Origin: Irpex lacteus
Taxonomy: Eukaryota; Basidiomycota; Agaricomycetes; Polyporales; Irpicaceae
DNA length: 64,000 nt
Reading direction: 5' to 3'
Assembly: GCA_001986395.2 (NCBI GenBank)
Contig: MQVO02000007.1
Coordinates: forward strand, 496,001-560,000
The number at the start of each line of letters is the position of its first letter. Position 1 is the stretch's first letter. Under the pieces are notes generated by a model, which saw only the letters and a list, made by a program, of their open reading frames with translations, did no database searches and had not been told where the DNA came from. A program made the translations under genes and the position numbers. Positions 53,347 to 64,000 of this stretch are shown here, one piece after another.

Positions 53347-54796
53347 ATGTCGACGAGACAGGACAAGGCGACGACGGAGAGACATGCGAAGGTGCTACGC
53401 GAGCTGTTGAAGAGGCCAGAGAATAAAGTGTGTGCGGATTGTAAACGAAATGGTGTGTCTTTGTTTTGGTGGTGGTGGAGGTATAGCGTGCGCTTACACG
53501 TTGGGGGGTGTAGATCCTCGATGGGCTTCGTGGAATTTGTGAGTACCTGAGGTATATTGGACTAGGGATCGGGTACTGATGAGAGGGTAGAGGTGTATTT
53601 CTGTGTATAAGATGTTCGGGCATACATCGCTCGATGGGCACGCATATCAGCAAAGTCAAATCGGTGGACTTGGATATGTGGACGGTGGAACAGATGAACG
53701 TGAGTCAGTGTATTACACGCATCAAACGGGTGCTCAAACTCTGTATGCATGCAGTCGATACAGAAATGGGGCAACAATCGCGCGAACCTGTACTGGGAAG
53801 CCCACCTCAAAGCAGGACACATCCCTCCAGATCAGTACGTCCTCCTCACGCGATAATCCTCTTCACCCTTCTAACACCACAAAAAGCAAAATGGAATCCT
53901 TCATCCGCTCGAAATACGAGTCCCGCAGATGGGCAATGGAAGGTCCCCCACCCTCCGACCCCTCAGTCCTAGACGGCACAACCCCCGCATCAACCTCTGA
54001 GTCAACACCCGCACCCCCGCCCATCGCACCACCGACTGCAACATCCTCCGCCGCCCGCGCAGTACCATCCTCGCGCACGCAAACCCCCACCATCACTCGA
54101 CAGCCCCAACCGCACCATCAACTATTATCTGCAACTCTCGCCGGACGCTCTACTCACCCCGCTGCTGCTCCCACTCCTCCGCCAGCGCAACAGCAAACTC
54201 AGCAACCTCAAACACAAGCTCCGGCACCAGCGCAGGCACAAACAGCGACAAACGACCTATTCTCCCTCGACTTCCACAACCCCACTCCCCCCTCCTCCTC
54301 CTCCGCCGCCCAACAAACCCAACCTAAGAAAGACGTCAAACAAGACATCCTCTCCCTCTTCTCCACTCCACCTGCCCAACCCTCCCAACCCGCTCAGTTT
54401 GGTGGTACGAACGTGTGGGGCTCCGCCGTACCCGCCCAACCCACCCAGACTCAGCCGGCTCAAACCCCGGCGGCGGTGACGAGCATGATGGGGAACGCAG
54501 GCGTCGGTATGTGGGGTGCGAGTTCTGGGTGGAGTGCCCCCGCTGCTCCTACAAACACTACGAACCTCTGGGGCTCTAGTACTGTCCCTTCTGCTGCGAG
54601 TCCGCCGGTGAGCCAGGGGAGTTTGTTTAATACGAATGATATTTGGGCTTCTGGAGGAGGGGCAGGAGGGGGAGGAGCGGGAGGAGGAGGAGGTGTGGGA
54701 GGGGCAGGAGGAGCAGGAAGAGGAGATTTGTTTGGGGGAGCTGGGCTGCAGAAGAAGGACGATGCGTTTGGGGATTTGTGGGGTGGGTTTAAGTAG
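53347..54796 (+). CDS. ArfGAP protein (409 aa)
   Basis: Five exons (53347-53452, 53514-53538, 53591-53699, 53755-53834, 53887-54796) give 409 aa. The second exon is only 25 nt. The N-terminal ArfGAP zinc finger is complete: C29-X2-C32-X16-C49-X2-C52, followed by '[19 protein letters not shown]' with the catalytic arginine finger at Arg57. Then come '[14 protein letters not shown]' and '[13 protein letters not shown]'. The C-terminal 250 residues are Pro/Gln/Ser/Gly-rich and disordered, as in Age2/SMAP-type ArfGAPs. It stimulates GTP hydrolysis on Arf in Golgi/endosome traffic. A poly-Gly stretch near the end varies in length in such genes. Confidence 0.9.
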
Positions 54797-55048
54797 CGTT
54801 TTGAGGAAGGATGATTTTGCAGTTGAGCTTGGATTGGTGTTCAGGACGCGGCGGGAGAAGGGTTGTCTGATTTTGTAGTTGTTTCGTGGCTGGACCTGGC
54901 ATGACATGTGTGTAGCGTTAAGAATCTGCATACGATTCTGATTCTAGCAAGCAATGCATGTGTGTATGTGTGTACATCCTAGCTACATACGGCTTCTCAA
55001 ATAGATACCACTTTACATTTACTTTCTCTGACATGAGCGCAATACACC

Positions 55049-56005
55049 TCACGCCTCCACTCCCTCCCTCTCCCCCTCACCCAAACTGGGCACCACACAC
55101 TCCACCACAAAATACTCATGAAACCTCCAATCCTTCGTCAACTCCGGATGGAAAGTAGTCAACAAATGTCTCCCTTGCCGCAGGGCCACGATCGTCCTCG
55201 GGTCCGTCGGGTCCGTGTCGTCTTCGTCTATTGGTCGGTCGAGTATGCTTGAAGGGAGGAGGGAGGCGGAGATGCGCGAGATGACTTGGATGGGAGGGGA
55301 GGAGAGGGTGGGGAGGAGGGAGAGGATTACTGGGGCGCGGATGAAGACGCCGTGGAAGGGACGGGCGGATTCGCGGAGGCCTTCGACTTCGAGGTCGGCT
55401 TCGAAGGATTCGACCTAATTTGAAGAACAGGGATTGGAGTGTAAGATAAGAAGAAGGAGAAGAAGGAGGAGGAGAGATGGTGTTGACGCACCTGCGATCC
55501 CCAGCCGTTACGAGCGATTTTGACGGTGATACCAGAGAGCACCTCTTGTCCGCCCTTCTTCTGTCCTTCGACGGCTTCAGCGAGCAAGATCGCACCGGCG
55601 CAGGTCCCCCATATGGGCTTCTTCTTGAGGAACTGGCGCATCGGTTCTAGCAGACCTGCCAGGCGAGCTAACAGAGCGATAGTCGTAGATTCTAATTGTC
55701 ACACGATATGATTAAACTAACTAGATGGTTAGAATGACTCCGAGGACAGCACGTACCTCCACCGGGGATGACGAGGGCGTCGCACCGCTCGAGATCCTCT
55801 GGTGTCCTGACCAGCACGATGACGACCTTGCGCTTTGCGTTGATCTTCTGGAACATGACCTGGTGTTCCGCAAAGGCCCCCTGCAGGGCTAACCTCCGCA
55901 ACATCACACGATCACACGCTCAGCGCCCTGCTAGACTCTACGTAGTCCTCGAGACACACCTAGGATACCGACTGTCACATCCTGGCGAGCACCCGACTGC
56001 GGCAT
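55049..56005 (-). CDS. SNO1: pyridoxal 5'-phosphate synthase glutaminase subunit (PdxT/SNO, 247 aa)
   Basis: Four exons (56005-55960, 55888-55757, 55691-55492, 55414-55049) give 247 aa. Motifs in order: 'VTVGILALQGAFAEHQVM', 'ALVIPGGESTTIALLARLAG', 'IWGTCAGAILLA' with the nucleophile Cys90, 'FHGVFIRAP', and 'TTFHPELTKDWRFHEYF' carrying the His-Glu of the triad. This is the class I glutamine amidotransferase that feeds ammonia to the PdxS/SNZ synthase for vitamin B6 synthesis. Length is near the family norm, with a small insertion rich in Asp/Thr before the last block. No SNZ gene lies in this window. It is divergent from MSH4, sharing a 440-bp upstream region. Confidence 0.93.
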
Positions 56006-56445
56006 GTTGTGTGGGGAGGATGAGAAAAGCGAAAATGCGAGTTGCCCGATTGGGTGGCTGCACTCGGAGGCGGAAGACGGGATGGGAGGGATGCTTCCGA
56101 TTGGCTGGCGAGGTGGTTAATATTTCCTCAGTCCTGCGCTGTCGATTGTGGGGAATAAAATGTGGAAAATTCGAATTTGAGTGGACATGTACAAGAGGTG
56201 GACATGGTGGTTGGAGGTCAAGATACAAGCTTAAGTAAGAGTCAAGACGGCAGACAGGTGATGAGGCGTACTGCCAAAAGAGGCGACGGTCACCGTGGTG
56301 GCGTTGTGACGTCTTCAAGTTCACGTCACTCTCTACCAAACTCCTTACAGAAAGTTACGTCAAGTCACGTTGGATTCAGAGATATAGAGCCTACACTACT
56401 AAATCCATCGTGACTTGACGTGACCTATTCCTTCTCTTAACCACG
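56006..56445. promoter_or_regulatory. shared PdxT/MSH4 upstream region with TGACGT motifs and inverted repeat
   Basis: TGACGT occurs at 56307-56312 and ACGTCA at 56323-56328. A perfect 13-bp inverted repeat, ACGTCAAGTCACG (56357-56369) and CGTGACTTGACGT (56409-56421), ends 24 bp before the MSH4 ATG. TGACGT is the half-site of bZIP ATF/CREB-type factors; binding is inference. Confidence 0.5.
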
Positions 56446-59400
56446 ATGTCAATTAGCACCGCCCAGGTGTTCACCAGAACAGGCTCAGCGACGACCAACG
56501 CATACTCCAGGCCGCCTACCACAGGGAGACCATGGACAGGCAGGTCTACTAATCGCCCAAACACCGCTCAGTCGCGCCCGGGCACAGGGAGACCGCAGAC
56601 CGCCGCGTCCTCGAAGCGAGAGGCGAGTTATGTGCTCGCCATACTCGAGGGACGCGGGATGGGAAGGGAGGTGGGGATCGCTGCGCTGGACAAGGACACT
56701 GGACGCGTGAATCTCATTCAGGTGTGTATTAGATTTTTGCCGTGCATATATGCGCATATATTCAATTTCATTCGCGACGCAGCTTTCGGACGTACCGACA
56801 TATGTCAAGACTTTACACCAGATGCATCTCCATTACCCCTCGCTCGTCCTTGTCCCTGATACCTTCCTTTCGATTTCAGATGCGTCTATGTTATCTGGCG
56901 CTAAGCGTCCCAATACGACGTCGCTATTGGTACAGAGTATCCTCGAGGAATTCGAGTCTGTTCCCGTTGAGCCTGTACTGCGAAAGTATTGGAGTGACGT
57001 CGCCGGTAAAGCATCATCCTCCCCACCGTAATCTAACCTGCTCACTCTGACCTCACTTCATTCAAGGTCTCGAGTTCGTAAACCACCTATGCGTAGAAGA
57101 CGACGAACGAGCAGCCACCCTCGTCGCCCTCTCCAACAAGTAAGCGCATACACCCATCCACTCTCCCACTCCCTCTCCCCCACTTCCCACTTCCCACTAA
57201 CGCACCCCCTCTACAGATACTACGCCCTCTCATCCGCCTGCGCCCTCTTCAAACACGCCGAAGCCAAACTCAACCTCCGCTTCGCGGCGTCCTCGCTCCG
57301 GATCCGGTACGTACAGGTCGAGGGGACGATGATGATCGACCCGGAGACGGCGAGGAATTTGGAGCTGGTGTGGAATGGGGTTAGGAGGAGGTCGGGGCAT
57401 TCGCTTTTTGGGTGAGTGATATCATCATGCGTGAGAGGTTTTTGAGATTGTTTTATGCGAGGAGTGGTTTGGGAGTGGGGGTGAGGGTGAGAGTGGGATG
57501 TGAGAGTGGAGTGGATGAAAGCTGATAGGTGATGAGTGGATAGGATATTGGACAATACGTATACGGCGATGGCGGCGAGGTTGTTGAGGACGACTTTGCT
57601 CGCTCCCGTGACAGGTTAGCCAGCACCTCAAACTCTCGCTGTTTGATCACATCGTTCTGACTCCCCGTGTTATGTTCAGTGCAAAGTGCCATCGACGCCC
57701 GTCTGGACGTCGTAGAAGGTCCGTCCTCCCTCCTCCTCCTCCTCCTCCTCCTCCTCCTCCTCCTCCTCGTCAATCCATCTTCCTCCTTTCCCTCCTCCTC
57801 CTCCTCCTCCTCCTCCTCCTCCTCCTCCTCATCACCATCATCATCATCATCATCCTCAAATCGTCCTTCGTTGCTGGTTGATAAGAGCACGTCTGCTGTA
57901 GAACTCGTACAAACAGAAGAACGCTTCCACGAAGTCAAAGATGCGCTCAAAACGCTCAAGAAGATGGACTTTGACAAGCTCATATCTTCGGTACTTCCTT
58001 CCCCATCCCTCCCTCCCTTCCTTTTCCCTCCTCTCTCACCGCTCCACCCAAAATCACGCTGACTTATAAATCCAGCTAGCATCCTCAGAAGCCCGCCCAA
58101 CCACCACCGCAAAGACCGCTTCCTCGCGCGTCTCCCAAATGCTCAACCTCCGCGACATCGTCAAGAGCCTCCCCCTCCTCGCCAAAGCCCTCCAGGGCGC
58201 CCGGAGTCAATTGTTGGTTATCGTTAGAGAGATGCTGGAGGATGAGAGGTTGGAGAGGATTGAGCGGCTTGTTGGGGGGAGTTTGAATGATAATGCTATG
58301 GCTCAGAAGGTGCTGTCCTACCCTCTCATCGCTCCCTCTTGTTGTGTGATTTCTCCGAACTTACCTCGCATGCACGCTCGATTTACTGTATAGGGCGGCC
58401 TAGGAGCAGTCAACGCCCGTGTCTACGCCGTCAAAGCCAACTACAACCGCCTCCTCGACGTCGCCCGCGAAACCTACAAAGAGAACGTCGGAGACATCTT
58501 CGCCCTCTCCAATCAGCTTTCCGAGGAACATAACCTGAAATTGACGTTGGTGTGGCAGGACGGCGGGTTCGTGTTTACTGTGAAGAAGAGTGAGCTGGAG
58601 GATGCTGGAATGAATGAGCTTCCGAGGGGTTTCGTGAATGTGGTGGGGAGGAAGGGGAAGTGGGTTTTCTCGAGTGTTGAGTTGGTATGTTTTCTTACTT
58701 TTACTACTTTTGTCTCCTTCACTTCCTCGATATAATCCCTGGTAACGATTCCTCTGTTACGCTGACTTTTTGTAGAAAAAGCGCAACGCTCGTATGAAAG
58801 ACGCACTCGACGAGACGCTCATCCTGAGCGACAAAATCATCGCGGACATCGTGGCCGAGATCATCGTCGACTTTGGTGCGCTGTATAAGGCGTCGGAGGC
58901 GGTTGCGCTGGTTGATATGTTGTGGGGGTTTGCGCATGCTGCTATTGGTGTGTCTCCCTTCTCTTCCACCATTGTTCTGCGGCTGCCATTGATGCTGTGA
59001 TGTCCAGTGAGGAATTACGGTACGTCCTGCCTTCCCTGCACTTTCTTTGCTATGATAAATGTTGTGTTTGGTTGGTGTTAGTCCGTCCAGAGTTTACAGG
59101 TACCCTTGCCATCAAATCTGGGAGACATCCTATTCTGGAGGGCGTACAGGCTGCGGGGACGTTGGTGCCGAACGACGTTTATTGTTCGGAGGCGTCGAGT
59201 TTTCAGATCGTGCAAGGACCGAAGTTAGTAGTTTCTCTGTTTCACGATGGATAAGGGTTGTCTCTGATATCCAATAACCTGATTCCACAGTATGTCTGGT
59301 GCGTAATATACATCCAAAGTTCTCTTTCTACTGTCAGAGGGAGCTAATTCCTGTTATTGGGGCTAAATGCACGCATATACATATAGGCAAAAGCACGTAT

Positions 59401-60644
59401 CTACGACAGATCGGCCTCCTCGCCGTAATGGCCATGAGCGGCAGTTTCGTACCCGCCGAGTACGCCAGCTTTCGGTACGTCTCCGTCCGCTCAGTTCATC
59501 ACATCATCCGAGTCGTTTTGTACTGACAGAGTAGAAAAGAGTGCACGACGCCCTGCTCACTCGACTTTCGAACGACGACGATATGGAGAAGAGTCTTAGC
59601 ACGTTTGCGAACGAGATGGCGTCGTCTGCTATGATTCTTGGTATTCTCGGCCAGAGCTTCATAGGTTGCTGCTCGCGCTGATGCTGAAGTTACGTGGCGT
59701 GGCAGGTATCGCGACTGAACATTCGCTCATACTCATTGATGAAGTCGGCCGGGGGACGTCTCCTAGAGAGGGAGTGGGTATATCGCATGCTATTGCTGAG
59801 CATCTTATCAAGCTGAAGTCGTATGTCTTCTTCGCGACGTAAGTCATTTTCATCTTGTAAGCAAATTACCAGTCATTAGCCACTGATTTTTGTGGTGCTT
59901 GGGTAGACACTTCAATGAGCTGGTGACGACGTTGTCGAGGCAGCCTTCCGTCGTCAAGTACGTCTCAACCTTGAACTTTGTCTAGGCGTTGTGCTGAGAC
60001 AGTCGACGTACAGCTTGCATCTGTCCGTCCAGCGAAGTCGCCAGACGAACACGAACTTCGGGATGACGTTCCAGTACAAGTATGATTCAACACCTTGTTG
60101 TTCATCTTTCGTGTTGGCTCACACCTTACAAAAGGATCGTAGACGGCGCGCCGGATGACCTACAACATTACGGTAATCCTTTCAACAACTCCAGACATTG
60201 TCCGCTAACCACCTTGTCAATCCTTCAATCTCTCTTCCCCTGCTCTTTCGCGTTCGATCGAATAGGTCTCGACCTCGCTCGACTAGCAGACTTGCCCGAG
60301 GACGTCCTCTCCGAAGCCCGTCGAGTATCCGAGAAGCTAACCGCACTAGAGGAGAAGAAGAAAGAAGATAGCAAGTCTAATAAGGTCGCGGTGAGGAGGA
60401 AGGCGATGCTCAGGGTGACTTTCTCTTTCTCTATACCTCTTTCCCTTCTTCGTCTCTTCAGTCCCTTCCTGGCCCTAAGATTTGGAAAGGATAAGAGTGA
60501 CATGAAACTAATCCGCGAGTGCGATAGCTCCGGCACCAACTCGTACAAGTCCTGGACCACTCGAACTTGCCGGACGAAGAGCTCGTTGATTACTTAGCGA
60601 GGATGCAGAAGGACTTTGCGCAGGTTTTGCAACAGACGCTGTGA
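56446..60644 (+). CDS. MSH4: MSH4, meiotic MutS homologue (855 aa, 21 exons)
   Basis: Exons: 56446-56721, 56783-57005, 57067-57139, 57217-57411, 57544-57614, 57680-57718, 57902-57990, 58076-58309, 58394-58684, 58776-58947, 59008-59019, 59082-59223, 59291-59298, 59387-59474, 59540-59640, 59706-59838, 59907-59957, 60014-60079, 60135-60172, 60266-60414, 60528-60644. All phases agree and give 855 aa. The MutS mismatch-recognition domain is absent, as expected for MSH4. The connector, lever and clamp domains come first, then '[20 protein letters not shown]', Walker [14 protein letters not shown] (near 603), '[15 protein letters not shown]' and Walker B '[12 protein letters not shown]' (near 681). 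MSH4 pairs with MSH5 to stabilise recombination intermediates for crossovers. Exons of 12 and 8 nt are present; the 8-nt one codes within Walker A. The N-terminal 50 residues are Arg/Thr/Pro-rich. Confidence 0.93.
57724..57856 (+). repeat. CTC/TCC and TCA microsatellite in MSH4 intron 6
   Basis: Pyrimidine trinucleotide runs, two TCC/CTC blocks and a shorter TCA/TCATCA block, fill most of the 183-bp intron 57719-57901. This makes it three times longer than its neighbours. Confidence 0.85.
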
Positions 60645-61631
60645 ATTCGAACATCGGAGGGATAGGAACGTCGAAGACCTGTTTCTCGTTTTGCTGTCAA
60701 ATCGCTGGGTTGAAGACGGAAGATGGACTTCGCTTGCCAGGAAAAACTACGTACAGATGCCAAGAATGGATGCTACTGGACGCGCAAGATATCTCTAGCC
60801 TGTTTCTCGCCTGGTTGTGGACGTGGCTGTCGTACTACTAGTATACAGGGCCCATGTAACCCCCATACCATGTGTCAATAATAAAGCAGACAGTCACTCT
60901 TCAAAGCTCCCAGTACTCGTCCGAGTCCGTTTTTGCGCAGCCTAACACCGCTATTTTATTTCGATCTTTGTACTACACTACTACTACACTACTGAGAAGG
61001 AGAAACGAAGGGTGAACGAGTGGACACGGATATCCTGAATCCGAGAAAAAAGGTTGTACGCGGGGTGGCGCCGCGTACACCGTAAGGAGGGGTGCGAAGA
61101 ATAAATAAATAGCAATATCGAGAACTTGAGAAAAGAAAGGGGAAGGGGAGGGCATGGGTAGGAAAATTACAGAGAGAGAGAGAGCGAAAGGAGTGGACAC
61201 GGATGTACATGAATCCGAGAAAATTGTGGAAGGGAGGGAGGGCCGGGGGTCAGGCCAATGGGGCGATATTATGGCGGTTCGTATCGCATTGCCGGTTGGG
61301 ATGAGTGTCTCCAGTAGTCGTATCGCCGCCTTCAGTTGTAGGCCGAGGCCTGGGGCGCGAAAGGTGGACCGAACACATTCCGTCGTCGTCTTCATCGTCG
61401 TACTCGTCTTCGTTATTTTCCTCATCGTTGACGTCCTATTCTTCATCGACATTGTGTCTCCAGTAGTCGTATCGCCGCCTTCAGTTGTAGGCCGAGGCCT
61501 GGGGCGCGAAAGGTGGACCGAACACATTCCGTCGTCGTCTTCATCGTCGTACTCGTCTTCGTTATTTTCCTCATCGTTGACGTCCTATTCTTCATCGACA
61601 GTATTTTCCTCTTCTTCATCGTTCATCGTCA
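60645..61631. other. intergenic, repeat-rich
   Basis: About 1 kb between the MSH4 stop and the stop of the acidic membrane protein gene. It contains a 147-bp tandem duplication and a shorter direct repeat (GAGTGGACACGGAT at about 61018 and 61191, each followed by GAATCCGAGAAAA). No convincing gene. Confidence 0.55.
61305..61600. repeat. 147-bp direct tandem duplication
   Basis: 61305-61451 and 61454-61600 appear identical at an offset of 149 bp. The right half of each unit is the same kind of acidic-codon-rich (GAC/GAA complement) sequence that codes the C-terminal repeats of the adjacent gene. Confidence 0.85.
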
Positions 61632-63281
61632 TTATCTTCCATTGACGTCCTCTTCTTCGTCCTCTTCTTCGTCCTCTTCTTCTTCTTCGTCGTCTCCATC
61701 TTCATACACCAAGTCCGAGTCCGTTGAAAAGGCGGATCGCAAGCCGCTGTCTTCGCGTTGTAGAACCACTTCTCCTCTAAGCTGATTCCAGTTGCTTACC
61801 CCGATATCATCAGAAGCCACGTCCATGTTGCCACTAGTAGACCGGGGTCCGAGGCGTGACATGTTAGACGGTGGTGCCTCATCAGAGTCGGGATTATCTT
61901 CATATTCGTCTTCATCTTCCTCATCGTCTTCGTCATCTTCGTACACCAAGTCCGAGTCCGTGGAAAAGGCGGATCGCAAGCCGCTGTCTTCCTCTCGTTG
62001 ACCAACATCTCCTTCTCCTAGCCGATCCCAGTTGAACGTCCCCCGCACGCCAGTCTGAGCAGCCACGTCTTCATCTTCTTCGTCATCGTCTTCCACATCT
62101 TCAGATGCAAGGTCGGAGTCTGTAGAGAACGCCGAGCGCAAGCCACTGCCCACTTGTCCTTGATCAAGTTCCGCTTGCTGTGCGAGGAGCCGGTTCCAGT
62201 CGAAGGTCCCGCTGTCGTCGAAGATCGCATTTCTGCTGCCACTTGTAAGCCGCGACAGCTCAGGTAGTTGCTCCTCGTCAGATTCGGGTTCCTCTTCTTG
62301 TACAGAGCTCGGCTCGAAGGTTAAGAAGTAGTCTGCGGATCCGGGAGGCGGGACGTAGATGTAGCTGTCGGGAGAGAGGATAGGGGAGAAGGGAATCGGA
62401 ATTGGAGATATGGGAGAGGTGGAATGAGCCTGTGGACACTCGTACGCAGTATTAGGTAAACCGAGTGTGTAGAGAGCTGCTGTGGAGGGTGTTGAGGGGA
62501 GCGTTGGGGATTCGTAGGGGTAGCGAGAGCGGGTGTCGTCGAGTTCCTCTGAGATCACTATGGTCGGGATGTCGTTGCTGTAGAGAGAGTCGCCAGAGGT
62601 ACAGTCCAGAGGTTCAAAGGACTTGACATTGAGGTCATCATAGCAAAGACCAGTGAACGCCGTTGTAGGAGCTAAAGCACCGAGGATGTCAGCCGTAGAT
62701 CCATAGTTGTCGTCAACAACAGCAGATTCCTTAGTGAGATGGCTGATAGGCAGAGGTGTATTCTCGAGAGGAGGTGTCTGTAGTGAAGAGTCGTCCGAAT
62801 CACTTTCTGTGTCGAGGGATGGGCTGAGAGCTGGTGTATAGCAAGCCTCTGCCTCATCAATGGACTCCTCGCGTTCGAGACATTCATCGAAGGTGATGTG
62901 ATCGAGACTCGTAGACAGCCACAGCGACAGAGAGAACTGGCCCGAGATGGACGCGGTGCCCGTTATGTCGTTCTTAGCTGTGAGAGACTCTGCGTTGACG
63001 GCATGCACTGACTCAGCAAGGCAAGGAGGAAGAGGTAGCACTATCGGTCTTGCCATACGAGAGTCAAGATGCGTAGGTAAGACCAACTTGCGCTCATGAA
63101 GTCGCTCGATGAACGTTGAGATAGACTTCGAAGCCTTGCTGTAGATCCAGACATAAGCGAGTGCAGCCAGAGAGGCCAAGAGAACAGCGAAGACAGCCAG
63201 GAGAGACCATTTGAACCAGGGCGAAGCCAAGAGAGAAGGCATGACGCCACTAGCAGAGGATGCAGGAGGTATAGGAGCCAT
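61632..63281 (-). CDS. single-pass membrane protein with acidic triplicated C-terminus (549 aa)
   Basis: One exon from ATG 63281 to TAA 61632. A membrane helix 'WSLLAVFAVLLASLAALAYVW' lies near residues 25-45, with a short Pro/Ser-rich N-terminus. About 300 Ser/Pro/Asp-rich, probably disordered residues follow. The C-terminal 180 residues contain three copies of a unit: F/NWNRL or WNQL, then 'SGLRSAFSTDSDL(A/V)(S/Y)ED', then a Glu/Asp run. No known family was recognised. The conserved 'GLRSAFSTDSDL' core suggests a short linear binding or phosphorylation motif kept in three copies. The 147-bp tandem duplication just past the stop may be a further decayed unit. An alternative start 105 bp upstream uses a non-ATG codon and was not chosen. 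Confidence 0.65.
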   Translation of the reverse strand: MAPIPPASSASGVMPSLLASPWFKWSLLAVFAVLLASLAALAYVWIYSKASKSISTFIERLHERKLVLPTHLDSRMARPIVLPLPPCLAESVHAVNAESLTAKNDITGTASISGQFSLSLWLSTSLDHITFDECLEREESIDEAEACYTPALSPSLDTESDSDDSSLQTPPLENTPLPISHLTKESAVVDDNYGSTADILGALAPTTAFTGLCYDDLNVKSFEPLDCTSGDSLYSNDIPTIVISEELDDTRSRYPYESPTLPSTPSTAALYTLGLPNTAYECPQAHSTSPISPIPIPFSPILSPDSYIYVPPPGSADYFLTFEPSSVQEEEPESDEEQLPELSRLTSGSRNAIFDDSGTFDWNRLLAQQAELDQGQVGSGLRSAFSTDSDLASEDVEDDDEEDEDVAAQTGVRGTFNWDRLGEGDVGQREEDSGLRSAFSTDSDLVYEDDEDDEEDEDEYEDNPDSDEAPPSNMSRLGPRSTSGNMDVASDDIGVSNWNQLRGEVVLQREDSGLRSAFSTDSDLVYEDGDDEEEEEDEEEDEEEDVNGR

Positions 63282-64000
63282 TGGAAAGCGATAAGAAAGC
63301 GTCGAAAGCAAGGTGGACGACGGTATTAATGCTTGAGGGTGGGTGTCGGGTGGAAGGAAGTGACAAGGAGTAACAACCACGTGCACCTTCGATGCAAACT
63401 ATAACCATTGAAAGTTGGCTGACAGGCTGACAACGTCAGCTTGTCAGTCGAAACATAGGGGACGCTATACAATGGCTAGACCTTTGCGGACTTCCTGAGG
63501 TTTGCATGTGATGTCAGCCCGCATCGAAATTGAATTCAAGAGAGATACTCACAGTGGCTTGCAAAGAAGCGACGTAAATAACCGTCCTCGAACCATGTTG
63601 CTAATACACCATTGAACAGAATCCAAACACGAGCATCCTATCAGTCGTATTTGCGATAAATCCGTGAATTGCGACATAGTTTTACTCAAGAACGTGGCCT
63701 AGGCAATGGTGACAAGCTTGAAGTTGATGAGAGTAAGAACCAAGCTCGTGAGGCGCTCGTGTACTAAGCTCGACTCCATGCTATTGACCTCAAGGACCTC
63801 AAGTTCGTGTCGGCCAGGGAGTGATTCAATGAACTTTGCGTGAAGATTGGAATGTGCTACTGATACAGTTATGATGATGGAGTACAGATGATATGTGGCG
63901 ATGTAACGTAGGCATTACATGAACGAAGAGTCGCTGGCTGGCAGGGATGGGAACGAAGTCCGAGCTTAATAATGATATGAGAGTCAATGAGTCTCAGAAG
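63282..64000. other. upstream region, no gene recognised
   Basis: About 720 bp to the window edge. It should hold the promoter of the acidic membrane protein; no TATA box or further coding region was convincing. Confidence 0.4.

Noticed and set aside
57667..58062. 131-codon ORF with poly-Leu/Ser over MSH4 intron 6
   Set aside because: It reads through the CTC/TCC microsatellite of an intron; the MSH4 frame splices it out.
1..64000. CRISPR array or bacterial defence island
   Set aside because: The window is eukaryotic with spliced genes. The regular repeats present are LTRs, microsatellites and coding repeats, not spaced repeats.
1..64000. tRNA or rRNA genes
   Set aside because: No cloverleaf with A and B box spacing or rRNA-like stretch was noticed on either strand. 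A covariance-model scan could not be run.

Overview
The window looks like nuclear DNA of a basidiomycete, probably an agaricomycete. Genes are packed on both strands and split by many 45-90 bp GT-AG introns with CTRAC/CTGAC-like branch points. It carries families typical of mushrooms: tandem F-box-like proteins and DUF6534-type membrane proteins. Gene models were spliced by eye. Each complete multi-exon model named below keeps one open frame across all its junctions.

Left arm (1-15.8 kb): a partial F-box-family gene; a second one whose F-box half is duplicated in frame; a 247-aa F-box protein; a 954-aa protein-kinase-fold protein that has lost the catalytic HRD and DFG aspartates (pseudokinase); a DUF218/YdcF-type membrane protein; and an 876-aa family-2 membrane glycosyltransferase with a GC-AG intron.

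Middle (15.9-49 kb): an old duplication of a two-gene unit on the minus strand, a DUF6534 gene plus an unrecognised gene 'X'. Copies are DUF6534-A, DUF6534-B (pseudogene), a fragment of X (X'), DUF6534-C and intact X. Fragment X' is split by one 23.2-kb insertion bounded by a 14-bp target duplication (20970-20983 and 44151-44164). The insertion is a minus-strand LINE with a poly-A tail of 23. It has a 5' ORF, a gag-like ORF1 with two sense-strand introns, and an endonuclease/RT/RNase H ORF2. ORF2 is interrupted by an 11.9-kb Ty3/gypsy element (24596-36494) with apparently identical 1320-bp LTRs and a 4-bp target duplication. The gypsy element has gag-protease and pol linked by a predicted -1 frameshift. 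On its antisense strand it carries an extra five-exon gene for an acidic, cysteine-cluster, coiled-coil protein.

Right arm (49-64 kb): conserved housekeeping genes, several in divergent pairs. They are SWC2/VPS72 (SWR1 chromatin remodeller) with a mitoribosomal L51/S25/CI-B8 protein; a GET2-like ER receptor with an ArfGAP; the PdxT/SNO glutaminase of vitamin B6 synthesis with MSH4 (meiotic crossover MutS homologue, 21 exons including 12-nt and 8-nt microexons); and an acidic single-pass membrane protein with three C-terminal repeats.

Best candidates for something undescribed are the gypsy element with its antisense intron-bearing cargo gene bracketed by two copies of the polypurine tract, and the intron-containing LINE. 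No tRNA, rRNA or CRISPR array was recognised.
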